A stretch of DNA of 64,000 nucleotides from Populus alba (lineage: Eukaryota > Streptophyta > Magnoliopsida > Malpighiales > Salicaceae). The DNA lies in the NCBI RefSeq assembly GCF_005239225.2, contig NC_133284.1, positions 36,036,758-36,100,757 on the forward strand, in the 5' to 3' direction. Of the stretch, positions 12,201-24,949 are shown in pieces (the first letter of the stretch is position 1; each line of letters opens with the position of its first letter). The notes beneath the pieces were generated by a model. That model did not search any database and was not told the DNA's origin. It worked only from the letters and a program-made list of their open reading frames with translations. The position numbers were made by a program, and so were the translations under genes.

Positions 12201-14379
12201 TTAAAAAGCCCCCACTTGTCCATCTAGTTAAATTATTTTTCATAAGTTATCAAACCCTGTTTGTGCGGCTGGCTTAAACCATTTTGTTTTTCAAATCAAT
12301 AGCCCTTATTCTTACGAGCAACTTAATTCTTTGCAACAATTATTTTTACTATGTTTCCTTTCAACAACTCATTTCTCAAATAAACATAATTATTGAAATG
12401 ACATTATTGGAACTAAAAAGGCAAGGTGTTAGGCACCTATCTAGTCCTCATGTCAAGTAGGTACCTTTTGATAACGGTCCTACATTGGATGTCTCTTCTA
12501 ATTTCAATGAGCCATTCATATCAGTACCTAAAATTATTTTAATTTTTTAAATCATAAAACACAAACTCATCATCATCCATTATTATTCTATCATTTAACT
12601 TCCAAATATAATCATTTATATCTTTACACCTCCCTTTTACTTCCATACCTATAATTTATATTCCTCATATTTTATTACTTCTGAACATATGATTTACAAT
12701 ATTTTTAATTTATCCAATTACACTTAAACACATACAAGTTCATATTTTTCATACCAACCCATGGCAATCCAATTTCTTTTCATATTACCCATTTACAATT
12801 ACATATAGAACCCTCACAACTCATATAACCAATTCTTATTTTTAAAATGTCATTATGCACTACCATATCAAATTTGCATGCAAACATAGATAATTTCCTA
12901 CATATTCCATATTAATATATATTAACCCATTCTATATACCACCCATAAAATCTTACATTTCATATTGCTGAACTTTCCAAAAACATGTTAACTTATTTTC
13001 ATGTTATCCTTTTTGTAATTCAATACTCACATTTATATTCTTTTATTTTTTATTTTTTTTTCTAATAATTACATCTACACACCTTATTGCATTTTCCTAC
13101 CATAAATTTCATATCCAACATGTAACTTTGTATTTTCATAATCCCAAAACCAACATAATATAATTACATTCCTAATTTCCCTAAATATGGTTGGCCACAA
13201 AACCTTTGATTTTTTTGTATGATTGGCTTTTCCTTTCACTAATTTAATGCTTAATCATGTAGTGTTCCCTCAATTCATCAACAATTAACATAAACTCATT
13301 TTTCTCAAAACAAATCAAATAAACCCTAATATTCATAATTCAGTTTTTTTTTTTTTTCACATAATTGACCAAATTCAAACAATTTATATGCATTCTCATA
13401 ACCGAACAACAATAATGAACAATCCAATTAAACATTCAATCATAAAAAAACATTATGAATGGAGAAATTTCAATCCAAACAAAAAAATCCAAACACATGA
13501 AACTAATTTGTTAGAACCCTTACCACAACCAAAGCAACCAAATAGAAAATGTTTCTTACAAAAACTCTAACAACTCCCCTTTTCTTTTTACTTTTCCACG
13601 CTTTCTATCTCAAGTTTTCTAAACTTCTAACTCTTTTCTCTCTCTAATTTCTCCAAATTTGGTTTGATATTATGGATGAAAATCACTTAATCACTCTCTA
13701 TAACCCATAACCCAAGTCAACTTGAAGAAAAGAAGAAAACAATAATAAAGTTTAAGTTTTTTCCACTTTACTTGGCAACAAGTTTTATTGAGAAAGGAGG
13801 GAGATTATTTCAAGTTTACAATAATTTCACTTTTTTTTTTATGCCCTACATGGTATTCTTGTCAAAACTCCAATCACCATATTTTTTTTCATATTCATTT
13901 CTTTTTAATGATTTTGTCTAGGTTTCAAACATAAAAAATTTTTTCCATTAGTCATAATACAATTTCTCTAAGTTTTATTACTTTTTGGTTAAAAGTCAGG
14001 TTATTAAGTGCAAGTTTATTTCAATCGTCAATATTTTTATGCACAAATTTATAATTTAATTTGTTTAGGGTTTTACATCAACTTACAAGAATTCTCAACA
14101 CCAATTATATATATAATTTTCTCATATTTAGGATTTTATCTATAAAATTAGGAATTACCTTCTTAAAAAAAAAGATTTAAGATACTTATTTTTTATTTTT
14201 ACTCTCTTTTCCAAGTTTCCTCTTTTACTTGAGAGTTCATTCACATCACTATTACTAGAGGCACCATCTTATTTTGTAATTTCTTTTATGCTCGATTAGT
14301 AACCCTTAATGACTTAACCTTAAATGTTAACTATTCTTAAATTTTCATTTGCACTTTGAGAGATACTTGAGACATATGA
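12201..14379. other. AT-rich spacer, probably decayed retroelement flank
   Basis: Strongly A/C-biased on plus. It lies next to gypsy pol remnants on minus and may include their LTR or 3' region. No intact gene seen. Confidence 0.3.
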
Positions 14380-15190
14380 AACACATTGTTTATCTTTGAT
14401 AATTGCACAAACAATGCTAATTGGTAGGCTATTAGTCTGATCATCTCTCTAACTTCAAAGGGATTGATATTTCTTGGTGCTAGTTTTCCTTTCTTTCCAA
14501 ATTAAATTACATTTTTCTAGGGAGTGACCTTCAATAACACCTGATCTCTCACCTCAAATTCTAACAGTCTTATTTAATTATTAACATAATTTTTTCTATC
14601 TATCTTAGCCTTTTTTTTCATTTTGACCTTAATTTTTTGAACCTTTAACTATAAATATTTGCACTTACTCTTATTGTAGTAGTTTCATTTTGCCAACTTC
14701 ATCCCAACATAAAAAGAGTATGATATTTCTTCCTATATAATGCCTCAAACAGGGTCATATCTATGATGGCCTAATAACTGTTGTTATGCACAAATTCTAC
14801 CAATAAATGATTCTCTCAACTCCCTCCATAATCTAAAGCATATAACATTAGAAGGTCCTATAATATTTGAATAGTTCTTTTTTATTGTATATTAATTTGA
14901 GGGTGGAAAGTAGTACTGAAATTCAATTTCATCCTTAAAACATTTTGTATACCTGGCCATAAATAAAAAGTAAACTAGGAATCCTAATCTAAAACAATTG
15001 ACACTAGGGGACTCCATATAATCTAATTACATCATAAATATATAATTTGACCAATAAGTCCACTGCATCTGTCATCTTTATTGGTATAAACAAAATAGAC
15101 TTGGTCAGCCAATCAATAACCACATTGCATCATTTATTTCATTATTCTTTGGTAGTTTAAGCTTGGGATATAAAAAAATAATTAATCATT
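14380..15190 (-). mobile_element. Degenerate Ty3/gypsy integrase region
   Basis: Read on minus, the order of recognisable blocks matches the plant gypsy integrase and its C-terminal part. They include the region around 15100-15060 for crossing 'D..TK..HF' style text, GAGGGTGGAAAG at 14900-14911 on plus, TTGACACTAGGGGACTCCAT at about 14999-15018, and the tail at 14440-14560 (plus CTTCAAAGGGATTGATATTTCTTGG). Many stops and indels are present, so it cannot make a protein. Identification rests on remembered family sequence. Confidence 0.5.
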
Positions 15191-15734
15191 ACTCATAAAG
15201 ACCAAAGACTATATTATGGTTAGCTCTAGGATATATGTTGTCGTTATTGTAGCTTTCATGGTCTAGAGTTTTGAGCCATCCATCAATGATCATATATTAT
15301 GTATTAACTTGTTGTATTTTAAAAATTAATTTTTATAATCATTTTGTGTATCTTTCAATGTTAATACCTTTATTTTCTTATATATATCTCTTAAGATAAT
15401 TCATATATCTTTTTCTTTCATTTATTCTTATTTGAAAGGAATTATATTTTCTATAGTGGTTTAGTTAGTTTTTTTTTTCTTTGAGTTTTACTTGTAACTA
15501 AAAAAATGAAAATTTATCTTGAAATATTTATATTAGATCTCCAAACTTATAGGCTAATATAATCTCATATCTAGGCTCTTTTTAGGCTTATATTTATAAT
15601 ATTCAAGAGGACTATCTCCATTAGTATTTATTTTATGGATTAAGTTTGACTTAAGATCACAAGGATCCCAACTCACTATGGTAACTCTTATCTTGATAGT
15701 GAAAAAAGAGATCATATAACTTAGTTTGGATTTG

Positions 15735-16120
15735 AGTGATGTGATTCATTAGCAAACTACCAGACTATATATATGCTAAGAAATTATCTTCACATACAAT
15801 ATATTTAATATCAAATTAAAAATTAGTAAACTGTATCTACCATCCAATCAATCTTTTGTTTCTAATGTTGACTCAGGTTATTGTATATAAAGGCTTTAAC
15901 TTGTTTATTATTACTCCTAACTAAAATTATTTTAGGAAAATAAATATATTTTAAACTTTTCAATTCCTATTTTTATGGCTAAAAGTTCATTTTTATTAGA
16001 ATGATAATTAAGTTCACTAGCTTTAAATTGTTTAATGATTATCAAAATGATATTTATTTCCTTCAATAACCAATACATGTAAAGAATCAATTTCAAGTGA
16101 TTCTAAAGAAGTTTTAGATT
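15735..16120 (-). pseudogene. Endogenous caulimovirid-like RT/RNase H fossil
   Basis: Minus translation across 16018-15890 shows an RNase H-like stretch with YHSNKNELLAI and a following KFKIYL segment. About 60 bp further the frame continues in the style KRLIGW, FDIKYI and EDNFLA. This block order is that of the RNase H end of plant pararetrovirus (Caulimoviridae) polymerases. At least four in-frame stops and a frame break interrupt it. No capsid or movement-protein blocks were recognised around it. A diverged LTR retrotransposon is the main alternative. Confidence 0.5.
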
Positions 16121-17940
16121 TGATAGTCTATGGTAACAATCTTTTATTAACAATCTTCGGTGGCCTAATTCCACTTATATCATTAACTTAAAAACTAATA
16201 CACGTGGAGTGAATACTGTGCAACGAATATTATTCATTATCTCACAAAACACTATGGATGACCCTGTTTATTTTTTAAAATTTTATTTTAGTCCTCAAAG
16301 TTTTTATTTTGGGTGATTCGATCCTGTTTAAAGGCCAATTGATTTGGATTTTTTAGGCAATGGTGGAATTGTAAGAATAGAGACCGAAATTAAAAATACA
16401 CCAAACATGGATAGTGTGCCAGAAGTTTCAGGTAATATACACTTTAGTCTTCTAACTTTAAAAATAACATAAATTATATGATTTTGGTGCCTCAATCTTT
16501 TGCAAATTCAATTTTGGTACATGAGTTTATTTTTTTTATTTTTTAGTCCATAGTTGAGAGAAGAGAAAGAAAAATCACCAAATTCTAGCAATAGAGAGAG
16601 TAAAATATCATTGACACTGATTTAGGCCAACAAAACGATCGATATTTGTGTTATTGGTTTCATTTGATAAGGAGAGTTCATATTCAATGTTTTTTTCCTT
16701 TAAAGTTCATGAAAAATAGATCTGAGCTTAGTTTTTTTAGGTTAATTTCAGTTTTTGGGATGATTTTTTAGGCCATGGATAAGCTTATCATGGTTCCTAA
16801 GGTTTTTGTTGGGTTCAAAATGGGTTTTTAAATAAAAAAACTTAAACCCTGATTTTTCAATCACCATAGTGATCAAAACCTAGGCAAATTAAATGACGTG
16901 TTGACTGCTACAATAAACAATGCATTGTTGAATTTTTTTACTTCAAAAAAATTTGGTGTGGACCCCTAGTTGCAAAAAAAAGGCCCAATCATGCGTGTTT
17001 TGTTGAAATAGGCAAAGCAAGGCTAACCTGACTTGCTAGATTAATTATTTTTGTTTCTAATTATTTTTTTAAAATTAATAATTTTTTATTTGGTTTTTTC
17101 TCTTAATTTTTTTTAGATTAATATCATTTCTCTCTTTAATTTTATTTAGAGAGCCTCTTTTAAATGATAATAATTTTTTTTTGTTATTTATTCAAAATTC
17201 TAAAAAGTTTTTTTGATTCATCTATAATTTTTTTTATTTTCTTTATAGATGAACTTTATTTTTAAAATGAAAAAATTATTTTCAATTAATATTTCTATTA
17301 TGTGCAGCCTTGCATATTGTTTTTTTAATTTTCTTATTCAATTAATTTAATTGGTGTTTCTATTTTTATTATTATTTTCTTGAATAAAAAATCATTTTAA
17401 TAAAAAATTTAACAGACACAACTAGGTAAATTCTTGGCTATTGATATTAAATATCTTGATTTAATTTGTCTTTTAATTTTTTTTTGTTATTGTTTATATT
17501 TTTTTCATTTATTAACATAAATATTTCTCAATTTATTTGATTATATTTGTGCATAAAAAATATTAATTACAAAAACGTGTTAAAAAAACTTGTATATACA
17601 TTTTTTTTTTGAAAAAAATATTTGACTTTGGAGTGAATTGTGAATTAAATATATAGTTTTTAACATTTCTTGTAATGATTTTCTCTTGTTAGCTAAATTT
17701 TTCAGATATATATTAAAAAATTTAATAAATTCCACTAAGTAGTAACCCTAAAATTTAAATCCAAGAATCTTAAAAAATAACTTGTTCCCACCATTTGAAA
17801 ATAGGTTTGGGATATTAAACAAAACAAAAACATGTCAAAATACAAATCGTGGTCAAAGCTCAAAACAGAAAAGTACAAGTAAAAAGCACTAAAAGACGCA
17901 GATTCACTTTCCCGGCAAAAGAGTGAATCACATGTGGACC
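16121..17940. other. AT-rich spacer upstream of the CONSTANS-like gene
   Basis: No gene seen. Long T and A runs; the short GC-richer patch at 16860-17040 resembles repeat debris. Confidence 0.4.
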
Positions 17941-17953
17941 CTCACTTATCCTT

Positions 17954-17968
17954 CAGACATGACGTCTG
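17954..17968 (+). promoter_or_regulatory. CAGACATGACGTCTG inverted repeat with TGACGTC core
   Basis: A perfect 5-bp inverted repeat (CAGAC...GTCTG) enclosing ATGAC, with TGACGTC, a bZIP (C-box/HY5/TGA-type) core. It lies about 290 bp upstream of the CONSTANS-like start codon. Regulatory role inferred. Confidence 0.35.
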
Positions 17969-18250
17969 CATATCTTTCATGCTTATCATGTGCGTCAATA
18001 CATCCATCACTTGATGACACACCTATATTACTCCATCTAAGCTTCAAGGCTTAAAGCTAATCAAATATCTCTCCCTCTTCTTCACTTAACCCACCGAAAC
18101 CAATTCCAATCATTTTTCCTTCACAGTTTCACGATTTTAATACTCAAAACATAGTATCTTTCTTGGGTTTCTTTTTTCATCCAATTCTACAGTGTTTTGA
18201 GCGAGATATTTTTACTCTTTTTGTTTTTGTTTTTTTGTTTTTTTATGATA

Positions 18251-20366
18251 ATGGAGAAGTGTTTAAATTCTAAACAAAAGAAAGACTCTTTCTTGTTTCT
18301 ACCATGTGAATTTTGCAACTCAAAAGCAGCAATCTTGTATTGTAGAGCTGATTCTGCTAAGCTATGTTTGCTATGTGACCAGCAAATTCACTCTTCAAAT
18401 ACTCTGTCTCTCAAGCATGTAAGGTCACAGATCTGTGACAATTGCAGAGCTGAACCTGCTTCAATTCTTTGCTCAAATGATAATCTTGTTCTTTGTCAAG
18501 ATTGTGATTGGGATTCACATAACAGCAGTTTTTCTGTATCTTCCCTTCATAATAGAAATCCAGTTGAAGGGTTCATGGGTTGCCCTCCAGTTGTTGAGCT
18601 TGCTTCTTTGTTTGGGTTTGATTTCAAATCTGATTTTTTTGTAGATTCTGATCCTGGGTCGTGTTCGTTTGAGCAAGAAGCGGTTAATGTTCAAGATTTT
18701 GCGGTTTCAAGTGATGATTTCTCTGTTTTGTCAAGTTCTGGGAAGAGTAGGCAAGAAGTGTATAAGCAGTTAGTAGAGATGGGAAAGAGGGGAATGGTGA
18801 GAGTGAATGGAGATGGAGCTGAACTGGGGCCTGACACACCACCGAGTAGATGTGCAGTGCAATGGAATTTGGAGAGTCTTGAATTGGATAATGGAGATGA
18901 AGAATTGTTGCACCAGCAAACACCATTTACCTCTTTGCTTATGTTGCCAAATCATGTAGATGCAAGCGAGAGTGACTGTGTATCTGATCTAGGTCTCATG
19001 TGGGATTGCAATTATACCCATCAAGGAGCTCAGGTTTGGGGCCAACCTTTAGAATTGAGATTGCTTTGTGGTAATATGATGTTTGTGTAATTGAACTATC
19101 TTCTAATTCTATTGAGAGCTAGGTCCGAGGCAAATGTTTAGTCCTTTGGCTGATGTTAATTACTTTTTGAAACCAACAGTAAACTCTCTACTAATTAGCT
19201 AGCTACTTCAAAGCAGTGGGAGGTGGCACCAGTCTGAGATGCACTCTTTGATCGCTAATTTCATTAACTTAGCATGCCCGTGCTATATGATCTCTTAATT
19301 AGTTCATTCTAAGTTTGGGAAAGATTGTTTCTGAGTCCTTTTGGGTTCTATTGACTGACATTTTCCTCCAGAAATTCTTGGCCAGCTTTCTGTCTTCAGT
19401 AATAGCTGATCTGCCTTGTTCCCTGTTACATGAAGCATGCATAATGTGATTCAATTAGAAAAGGGCTAGCTGAGCTATGTGGTTCACCTTCATTTCTGCT
19501 CTTTCAGGCATGGGATTTCCAGCTTGGAACATCAGTAGATTGTACAATACCTGGTCCACAAGAAGAAGGATATGATGTAAAGGATCCTGGTTTCATGGTC
19601 AAGACCTATGTCGACTTCGCTGAAGATGGTGCCCTCGCTACACAGAAAGCATTGGATGATGGTCATGTGACGAGCTGCTGCTCTACAACGTGTGAGGATA
19701 GCTTGTCAAGAAATGTAAGTCACTCCACCGAAGATAAAGTCAGAAATTACATATCCTATTTCTGTATGGATGAATTCAACTACTATTAGATAGTTAAATC
19801 TGAATCCTGATGTTGCTTGCACAGCTTATCTGTTCCTGATTGTATTGAAACATGAATAGCAAGTGCTAATGAGATTGTTGTCCCTTACAGAGCTGCTCCA
19901 ACCAGCAGTTGTCAAGGTACAAACCACCAACAGAGAATTGCAACAGTACACCACTGATAGGACTGTCTCCAGAATCCATGCCAGGTGAACCTAACGCGCA
20001 TATCCAGCTCATGGAGGAGCCTTCTCTCACTTGGTTTGAAACTCTAAAGGAGGTGAGACAAAAGGGTGATGCGGGACTTTTTGCACAGAACAGAGGCAAC
20101 GCCATGTTGCGGTACAGGGAAAAGAAGAAAAATCGAAGGCACGATGACACTGATACCTTTTTACTCGTCTGTTTTAACCTTGTCTCTCTTTAGCTCATTT
20201 CTTTGACCTTGAAAACTTTTAGTAAATTTCCAATTTGTGTCTCTGAATGGTGTGTTGAACCATGAACAGATATGATAAACGTATCCGTTATGAATCAAGG
20301 AAGGCTAGAGCTGATACGAGAAAGCGAGAGAAAGGGCGGTTCGTAAAGGCAATAGAAAATGACTGA
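18251..20366 (+). CDS. COL: CONSTANS-like protein, two B-boxes and CCT domain (COL14/COL15 type), 444 aa
   Basis: Exons are 18251-19033, 19508-19714, 19891-20138 and 20270-20366; the joined frame gives 444 aa. B-box 1 covers about residues 19-61 (Cys19, Cys22, Cys31, Cys39, Cys42, His47, His56); B-box 2 covers about 62-100 (Cys62, Cys65, Cys74, Cys82, Cys85, His90). A variable acidic middle contains RQEVYKQLVEMGKRG. The C-terminal CCT domain (about 404-441) has YDKRIRYESRKARAD and RFVKAI, for DNA and NF-Y contact. Known for the family: nuclear transcription regulators in light, clock and flowering control; COL14/COL15 is the closest group by the VRSQICDNC and ECDWD-like spacing. The start is the ATG in ATGGAGAAG at 18251; an in-frame ATG at 18245 would add two residues. 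The last intron uses GC at its 5' end (20139-20140). Exon 1 is the largest, as in this group. Confidence 0.92.
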
Positions 20367-23078
20367 TATGCATCTTCCTTAGATTTTCCCACTACAATCT
20401 GCAGCGTTGCAGCAGTTTCATTTCACTTGAATAAAGTTCTGTAGCAGTGGTATTGAATGAGGATGGAGTTCACTGAAGAAATATGTATATATTTGGCCAC
20501 CTGCAGTAGAGGCAATAAATCTCCATAGCTCTATAAAATCTCCCGATTGAGGAAGAGCTGAGAGGCTAATATGTTCCGATCAGTGCATTTTTGAAGAATC
20601 CTTCTGATATGATTAGTTTGTTTTATAAAGAGTAATTTTGATAATAGATGAAAAAACTACATAATTTTTTTTTATATAATGTATACACCTCCCTAAATTT
20701 ATATCCTAGATATTTATATTAAAAATTTTATAAATTAGATATTTATATAAAATATCTTAGATATTTCTTAAAATATTTATTTTAATAAAAACATTTCAGA
20801 GCTCAACTCTCTAAATTTTATTTCTTTAAACAATATAAGTTTAAAAAAACACACGTGCAATACAAGACTTAAACAAGATATAAAAAACATTTAATCATAT
20901 AGAATATTTATTCTCCTTGAATAAACACTATATTAATTTAAGCTTTAAAGTGTTTTTTTTTACAGGTATTGTTGGGTCCATCAAATTCTCCTATTCTAGT
21001 TTTATTGGCTCATAAAAAGCTCCCCTGATCTTTCTACTAACGATTTTTTCGGCCTCATCAAGTTTCATGTAATAACTTTTGTTTTATTTTTATTTTATGT
21101 ATATAACTTACAGACATGAGTTTAAATTTTAGTTTAGCGTGATGAAATCCAATAGCTTCAAAAGATGATATCACCCTTAACACATAAGCTGATCACTTTT
21201 TTTTTTTTTTTTAGAGGTGTATATATATATATATATATATATATGAATAATGAAACATATCATAATATTTTTGCAATGTATTTGCCTTCTCAACTATGCA
21301 TAATTAAATTAAAGAAATGAAATTAATTATCTTGTTTGGGCAAGATAAGTAGCTCTCGCCTTGCCTGCCATTTGGAGATTGTACCCTGAGAAGAAAATCG
21401 ATGCCTTTACACATTCTGATGTTAACACAATGTTTATAATAACACAGACTAAAAGCTTATGTAGATGTGCATAGATTAAGCTTAGAATGTTCAAGATATA
21501 AGCATTGGCCAAATGGGCTAGGCAAATGTGGCTAAAGAAATGCAAATAAAATGGACTGATAAGGGATAAAGTCTGGACCTAGTGAAATATATATTGACAC
21601 AAGAAGATCATTTTGGATATATAGCAAAGTGACTCTGAAAGTTCTAGAGTGAGGCATAACTTGCCTTGCAAAAAGTTTGAGATTGGTTGCTACTTAAACT
21701 AAGCTTAAACTAGCTATATATTCCCTAGAGTTGCGACTTGGGTTGAATAATGTTTTTTCAACATGAAAAATGAATTTCCCAACATTTTCTACTTGTTTTT
21801 ATATATAAAAAATCTTAGTATTAAATTGAAAATTTTATACATGTATTTAATTAAATAAATTAAAAATTATTTGTGTAATCAAGATAAATTATAAAGCTCA
21901 ATTTCTACTCAATCAAAGTTAATTAGTCAAACCCATAACTAAGATCATGTATTTAATTAGGTTCAATAATTTTTTAAAGTTTTTTTTATTTAATTTTATG
22001 GTAAAAAATAAACACTCGTAAAATTAAGAACCAATTAAATATAAGAGTGTTTGTTTGAGATCCCGATAAACCTACAAATATTAAACGAAAACAGACCACA
22101 TTTCCCAATAAAAAAATCAATAAAATATTAAAAAAAAAATTAAAGAAAATTAAGCAAGAAAAATCAATAAAGATCCAATTATGAATAATCAGATTTAAAA
22201 AAAAAAAACAATCCAAAAAATAAATACAATGGGAAAAAAATGGCCAATTGTGAAGGGTCAATTGGAAAAAAAAATATATAAAAAAAAGTGAAAAAAAATC
22301 CTAGGATGCATGCTTGGCTGGCCTAGCGTGTTGGGGCATAAAAAAGCCTATGTGTGCAGACTTGGACACCCACGCCTCTAGACCTCATAAAAAATCTTTT
22401 CTTTTCCTTTTATTGGGTGGTCTTCCCTTGATTTTTTTAGAAGAAAAAAATAGCATGTGATGCCTAAATTCTAATAACCAAAGGTCATTGAAAAGTCAAG
22501 CCAGTGGTGCTCGACACTAAAAAATCCATTTTAACCATTTTCTGATAAAACAAAAATACCTAAAAACATTAAAAAGACTTAAATAAACCAATTTATATCT
22601 TTATATAATAATAAAAATAAGATAAAAATCATGATAGATCTTTTTACTGGTTGAAATCATTATCAATTGATATTTTCTCTCTTTATCACTAGGAGAATTC
22701 CTCCTTTCTATCTCAAACCAAAAACTAAAAAATAGTAAAAATAAAGTTTTGTATCACAATTGAATTGTATGAAATATTTAGGGATCAAGAAGTTATTATT
22801 TAAAAAGTAAAAGGACCAAAAAGTTTTTTTTATCCCATTTTTGAAATTGCCGCTTGTTTCCTTCTTGTTTTATACTTTGGTTCGCTTTGTTTTAATTTTT
22901 TTCCCTCATTACCGATTTTTGATAAATCAGCCATGAAACTAGGCATATAAATGATGCAATCGAAGAGAAACAAAAAAATAATGAACAAATTAAAAAAAAA
23001 AAAAACTATAGGCATTGTGGATTGATATAGTGAGAAACCCATATATTTTAGAGTTTTTGTTAATAATCTTAGTAAATA
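20367..23078. other. Spacer downstream of the CONSTANS-like gene
   Basis: The first 250 bp are probably 3' untranslated region. The rest is AT-rich, with (AT)n near 21222-21243. The patch at 22290-22390 (GGCTGGCCTAGCGTGTTGGGG) looks like LTR or repeat debris. No gene seen. Confidence 0.4.
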
Positions 23079-23700
23079 CTAGTTTACACGCTGCACTACA
23101 GTGCAAGTCAAATCAAAGTTTTTTTGAAAGTAAAAAAATCATCAAGTCACAATAAATTATTTAGCATTCTTGATTAAATCTAGATTACTGGGTCAACTTT
23201 AAAACCTCCTGGCCTGACTCTTTATCTAACTCAAGTTTAAAGTTAAATCATGTTGGAGTTTTTTCAATGTATCCCAATCAACTTGGTAGGTTTAAAACCA
23301 ACCTAAATTACCAGTAAAAAGTATGCTTTGAGTTTTGATTTTTTTTTTAAAAAAATAATCAAAATAACATTTTATTTTAGTATTGGGACACCAATATATT
23401 TGATTGACTTGGACAACGTGGCAAAAAAAAAAATTTATGAAGATAAATTCAAAATCAAAAAAATATCAACGGATGAAATTGAGAAAAAAAAAAAGAGGAA
23501 GAAAATGGAGGGGAACATGGAAAGGAAAGAAAATTTTTTTGAAAAAAAAGACCTCCTTCATTGTTCATATGAATATTTAAATAGGTGAGGTGGTAGACTA
23601 GTTTTCTTGTTGATGAATGGAATTGAGGAAAAAAAATGAAAATGAAATATAGAAAACAAGGGGAAATTGAAAAGGTAAAAAAAAAAAAACAAAGAAATCA
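23079..23700 (-). mobile_element. Helitron-like 3' end and T-rich body, minus orientation
   Basis: On minus the element ends with hairpin TGCAC-TGTA-GTGCA (23105-23092), nine bases, then CTAG (23082-23079) followed by T. The adjoining body (to the right on plus) contains GGGTCAACTTTAAAACC and related phrases shared with the element ending at 36740. The other boundary is not visible, so 23700 is approximate. Confidence 0.35.
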
Positions 23701-24600
23701 AAGGAGATTAAATTCTATTTGTATTGTATCTGAAATGAACCTTGTGTTTAGTCTGATATTTTTACCATAATTTTAGGTTTAATCTCATCAAATTAGGTTA
23801 TAGAATGATATAATTAAAAGTGTCATAATCCAATTTTGGATCTTCCAAAAGTTATTTTATTAAAATACACATTCAAAAATAAAAAAAAAATCATAAATTC
23901 AAAATCCAAAAACATATTTTTGAGCCGCAAAAGACCAAAATATCATAAGAATAGCTAGATTATGAGATTTTGACAATATAGGATGAAGATAGAAAGAAAA
24001 TTGAGGGTGAAATCCAAAGTTGATCAAAATTAAAAGAATTAATTAAGTTTAAGGACTTAATTAAACTTATAATGGGTTTTATGGATTCAATTAAGGATTC
24101 AATTGAGAAAAAATCAAGTTTGGAGGTCTAATTTAGATTAATTCACAGACATTGAAAGATTAGGGACACAATAGAAACTCTGAAAGGTCATATTGGTGCA
24201 ATTAAGGATTCAATTGTAAGAAATTTGAAGGCTAAGTGAGGGTCAAATTGAAAAAATTCAAGACTAAGTATCTTTTTAAAAAAGACGCGCAACATTAGGT
24301 GTTGTATTGAACTTTTTCAAGGACTAAATTAAAGAAAATAAAAGTCTAAAGGCTTAATTAGGGATGAAATTAACAAATTAAGAAAAGAAGGGCTACTTTG
24401 TAAAAGCTCTAAACTTGAGGGATCTCGATTGATTTTTAGCAGGGGTTTAATTGTATATAATTAGTCTGTTTATCTCTAGTAATGACTTTAGCTTAGATCG
24501 AAACAAACAAATTGGAAAAAAATGGCTACTTTGTGAAAGGTGTTAGGCTCGAGGGATCTCAAATGATTTTTGGCAGGGGCCGAATTGCATAAAATCAGTC
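23701..24600. repeat. Retroelement-like untranslated repeat with internal duplication
   Basis: Two diverged copies of one block occur about 125 bp apart: CTACTTTGTAAAAGCTCTAA at about 24393 and CTACTTTGTGAAAGGTGTTA at about 24525. Each is followed by GAGGGATCTC...TTTTGGCAGGGG-type text. The 'rest of sequence, forget, then drift' texture of phrases like GGACTTAATTAA and TCAATTGAGAAA is common in gypsy untranslated regions. Class inferred. Confidence 0.35.
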
Positions 24601-24759
24601 AGTCTTCTCTCAATTAAAAACATTTGAGCTCATATTGAAACAAAAGGGATCAAATTGAAATTTGTCACTCCATTTACTCACACAGCGGCGGCTGTCATTA
24701 AGTAGTGCATTGCTGATAATTATTAGTCTCTGACAACCAGGAGTTTGGGATTGGGATTT

Positions 24760-24945
24760 AAGCCCTTGCTTGATCCATGAACCAGGCTGTCTTGTCCAAA
24801 GTAACATGCACGCTGCATCTATGAAGCTTGTACTTCATTTTCTTTATGAGAACTACCCTGCCTATCTCATCTCGCACGAATCCAGGAAGCTCCCTAGCGC
24901 CATTGACGGCAGATCTATCCAAAGCCACAGCACCACTTACTTCTC
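24760..24945 (-). other. Coding-like GC-richer island, unrecognised
   Basis: On minus, an open frame of about 57 residues ends at a stop near 24766 and contains LDRSAVNGARELPGFVRDEI and KLHRCSVHVTLDKTAWF. Composition is richer in GC than the flanks. No start, splice context or family could be assigned. It may be an exon fossil of a captured gene. Confidence 0.25.
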
Positions 24946-24949
24946 TATT

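Noticed and set aside
18197..18250. N-terminal extension of the CONSTANS-like protein rich in Phe/Leu
   Set aside because: It has no ATG at its beginning (TTG at 18197); the poly-T leader just happens to stay open. The ATG at 18251 fits the family.
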